NCBI GenBank assembly: GCA_002336485.1
Contig: DDCZ01000086.1
Location: 1-6,817, forward strand
Source: Flavobacteriales bacterium UBA1993
Lineage (GTDB): Bacteria > Bacteroidota > Bacteroidia > Flavobacteriales_G > Salibacteraceae
Length of the DNA stretch: 6,817 nt
Direction: 5' to 3'
In this document: piece by piece, positions 6,111 to 6,817 of the stretch
How the letters are laid out: every line of letters begins with the position of its first letter
Position numbering within the stretch: position 1 is the first letter of the stretch
Notes under the pieces: generated by a model
The model's input: only the letters and a program-made list of their open reading frames with translations
Database searches by the model: none
What the model was told of the DNA's origin: nothing
Position numbers and translations under genes: made by a program

Positions 6111-6636
6111 GTCGCTCTCCATACTCATCGTGATGGTGCTTTGCTGCCGTGTGGGTGATGGGTTTGGCCAGACCTATTCTTCCATTGATGATATCGTTCA
6201 GGCCTATTACAAAGCCGTTTCAATTGGAGAAAAAGAAAGCCGAATGGCCGCATACGAAGACATATTCATTCCATCCGGAACAATTACTTCAGTAAAAACT
6301 TCGGCGACAAAACCATCATCAGTTAAGACGCTTAGTTGGGGCGATCTAATTCGTGAAACGGCTCCGTTCTATTCAGACTTCGAGATTAACCTGATCGAGA
6401 ATGAGCGTGAGGTGGATTACTACTTGGACATAGCTACCGCACATACACTGGTAAATCAACGATCTCTGCAAAAAAGCACGGGAAAAACGTACAGTCAATT
6501 TCTATGGATAGACTTCGATCTTGTCTACTTCGATGATCGTTGGTACATCAGCGCTATTAATTGGATTGATCAAAGTTCTAGACAACCAATTCAGAATGCG
6601 CTATTGACAGATACACTGTGGCACCAATCCGAATAG
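6103..6636 (+). CDS. Secreted NTF2-like protein
   Basis: This encodes 177 residues from ATG 6103, which lies inside the end of the preceding gene (8-bp overlap, implying translational coupling). Residues 1-23 form a signal peptide ending in GFGQ. Residues about 25-157 have the NTF2-like layout: an initial helix SIDDIVQAYYKAVS (27-40), a helix and strand pair around WGDLIRETAPFYSDFEINL (79-97), then strands DYYLDIATAHTLV (105-117) and FLWIDFDLVYFDDRWYISA (133-151). FDDxWYI followed by an Ile/Leu-Asn matches FDDWYI-x3-N in the upstream protein, so the two are likely paralogues that diverged or were fused differently. No catalytic residue set is evident; NTF2-like folds can be enzymes or binding domains. 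The last gene of the operon by spacing: an 83-bp gap separates it from the lipoprotein gene. Confidence 0.82.
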   Translation: MTKSLSILIVMVLCCRVGDGFGQTYSSIDDIVQAYYKAVSIGEKESRMAAYEDIFIPSGTITSVKTSATKPSSVKTLSWGDLIRETAPFYSDFEINLIENEREVDYYLDIATAHTLVNQRSLQKSTGKTYSQFLWIDFDLVYFDDRWYISAINWIDQSSRQPIQNALLTDTLWHQSE

Positions 6637-6719
6637 GCCGTAATTGTTGATATTTTAGACCTACTCTTCTCTTTCGATTGTTTAACATTGTTGGTAACAA
6701 CCTATTGCTAATAAATGCT

Positions 6720-6817
6720 ATGAAACAACTACTACGAGGGGCTGCGATCGCAGCTGTAGCTATTGGGAGCTTCACGGCCTGTAACATGGACTACTTTAAA
6801 ACCGACAATTTTGCCGG
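6720..6817 (+). CDS. Putative lipoprotein, partial (N-terminus only)
   Basis: The first 32 residues start at ATG 6720 and run off the window. They show a basic start (MKQLLRG), a hydrophobic core (AAIAAVAIGSF) and a lipobox-like FTAC with Cys21, followed by NMDYFKTDNFAG. This is a signal peptidase II type signal, so the protein should be lipidated at Cys21 and carried to the periplasmic face or outer membrane. The acidic-aromatic residues after the cysteine resemble the heads of many Bacteroidota lipoproteins. Function cannot be read from this fragment. The gap 6637-6719 contains a small inverted repeat (TTGTT-GGT-AACAA, 6688-6700) but no convincing promoter. Confidence 0.75.
   Translation, partial: MKQLLRGAAIAAVAIGSFTACNMDYFKTDNFA

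Noticed and set aside
6688..6700. TTGTT-GGT-AACAA inverted repeat before the lipoprotein gene as a terminator or operator
   Set aside because: The stem is only 5 bp and AT-rich, with no T-run after it; too weak to call.
1..6817. CRISPR array, mobile element, toxin-antitoxin or phage-defence module
   Set aside because: No spaced direct repeats, transposase or integrase motifs, terminal inverted repeats or known defence domains are visible; genes are well packed and similar in base composition by eye.

Overview
The window looks like a chromosomal segment of a Bacteroidota bacterium, most likely order Flavobacteriales (a Fluviicola/Crocinitomicaceae-like lineage is an inference). Pointers are a GldN-like protein of the gliding/type IX secretion family, a 7TMR-DISM receptor joined to a SpoIIE-type phosphatase, signal peptides ending in AQ/GQ, moderately AT-rich DNA, little sign of Shine-Dalgarno sequences, and candidate promoters of the TTG-N19-TAnnTTTG type used by Bacteroidota sigma factor.

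Layout from left to right. Positions 1-1146 (minus strand) hold two overlapping genes. The promoter-proximal one encodes a secreted protein with a single C-terminal membrane anchor. The second encodes a DoxX-like multi-pass membrane protein cut by the window edge. A 240-bp divergent intergenic region (1147-1386) carries a run of four TTAA elements spaced 11-12 bp. Positions 1387-3492 (plus) encode a 701-residue membrane receptor-phosphatase. It is convergent, with a 32-bp gap, with a 415-residue secreted protein at 3525-4772 (minus) that contains two GldN-like units in tandem. A 150-bp divergent promoter region follows, with back-to-back candidate promoters.

From 4923 (plus) a compact operon runs: ybaB (nucleoid-associated protein), a secreted protein with an NTF2-like N-terminal part and a TonB-C-like C-terminal part (3-bp gap, TTG start), and a second secreted NTF2-like protein (8-bp overlap). 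A lipoprotein gene starts at 6720 and runs off the right edge.

Most genes encode envelope proteins: five have signal peptides or lipoprotein signals, and two are multi-pass membrane proteins (one of these is the receptor-phosphatase, which also has a signal peptide). The 701-residue protein would link an extracytoplasmic signal to dephosphorylation of a cytoplasmic partner, probably an STAS-type anti-sigma antagonist, but no such partner is visible here. I see no CRISPR, defence system, mobile element, tRNA or rRNA. The least ordinary items are the tandem GldN-like protein standing away from any gldKLMN operon, the NTF2-TonB-C fusion beside an NTF2 paralogue, and the orphan secreted/DoxX-like pair.
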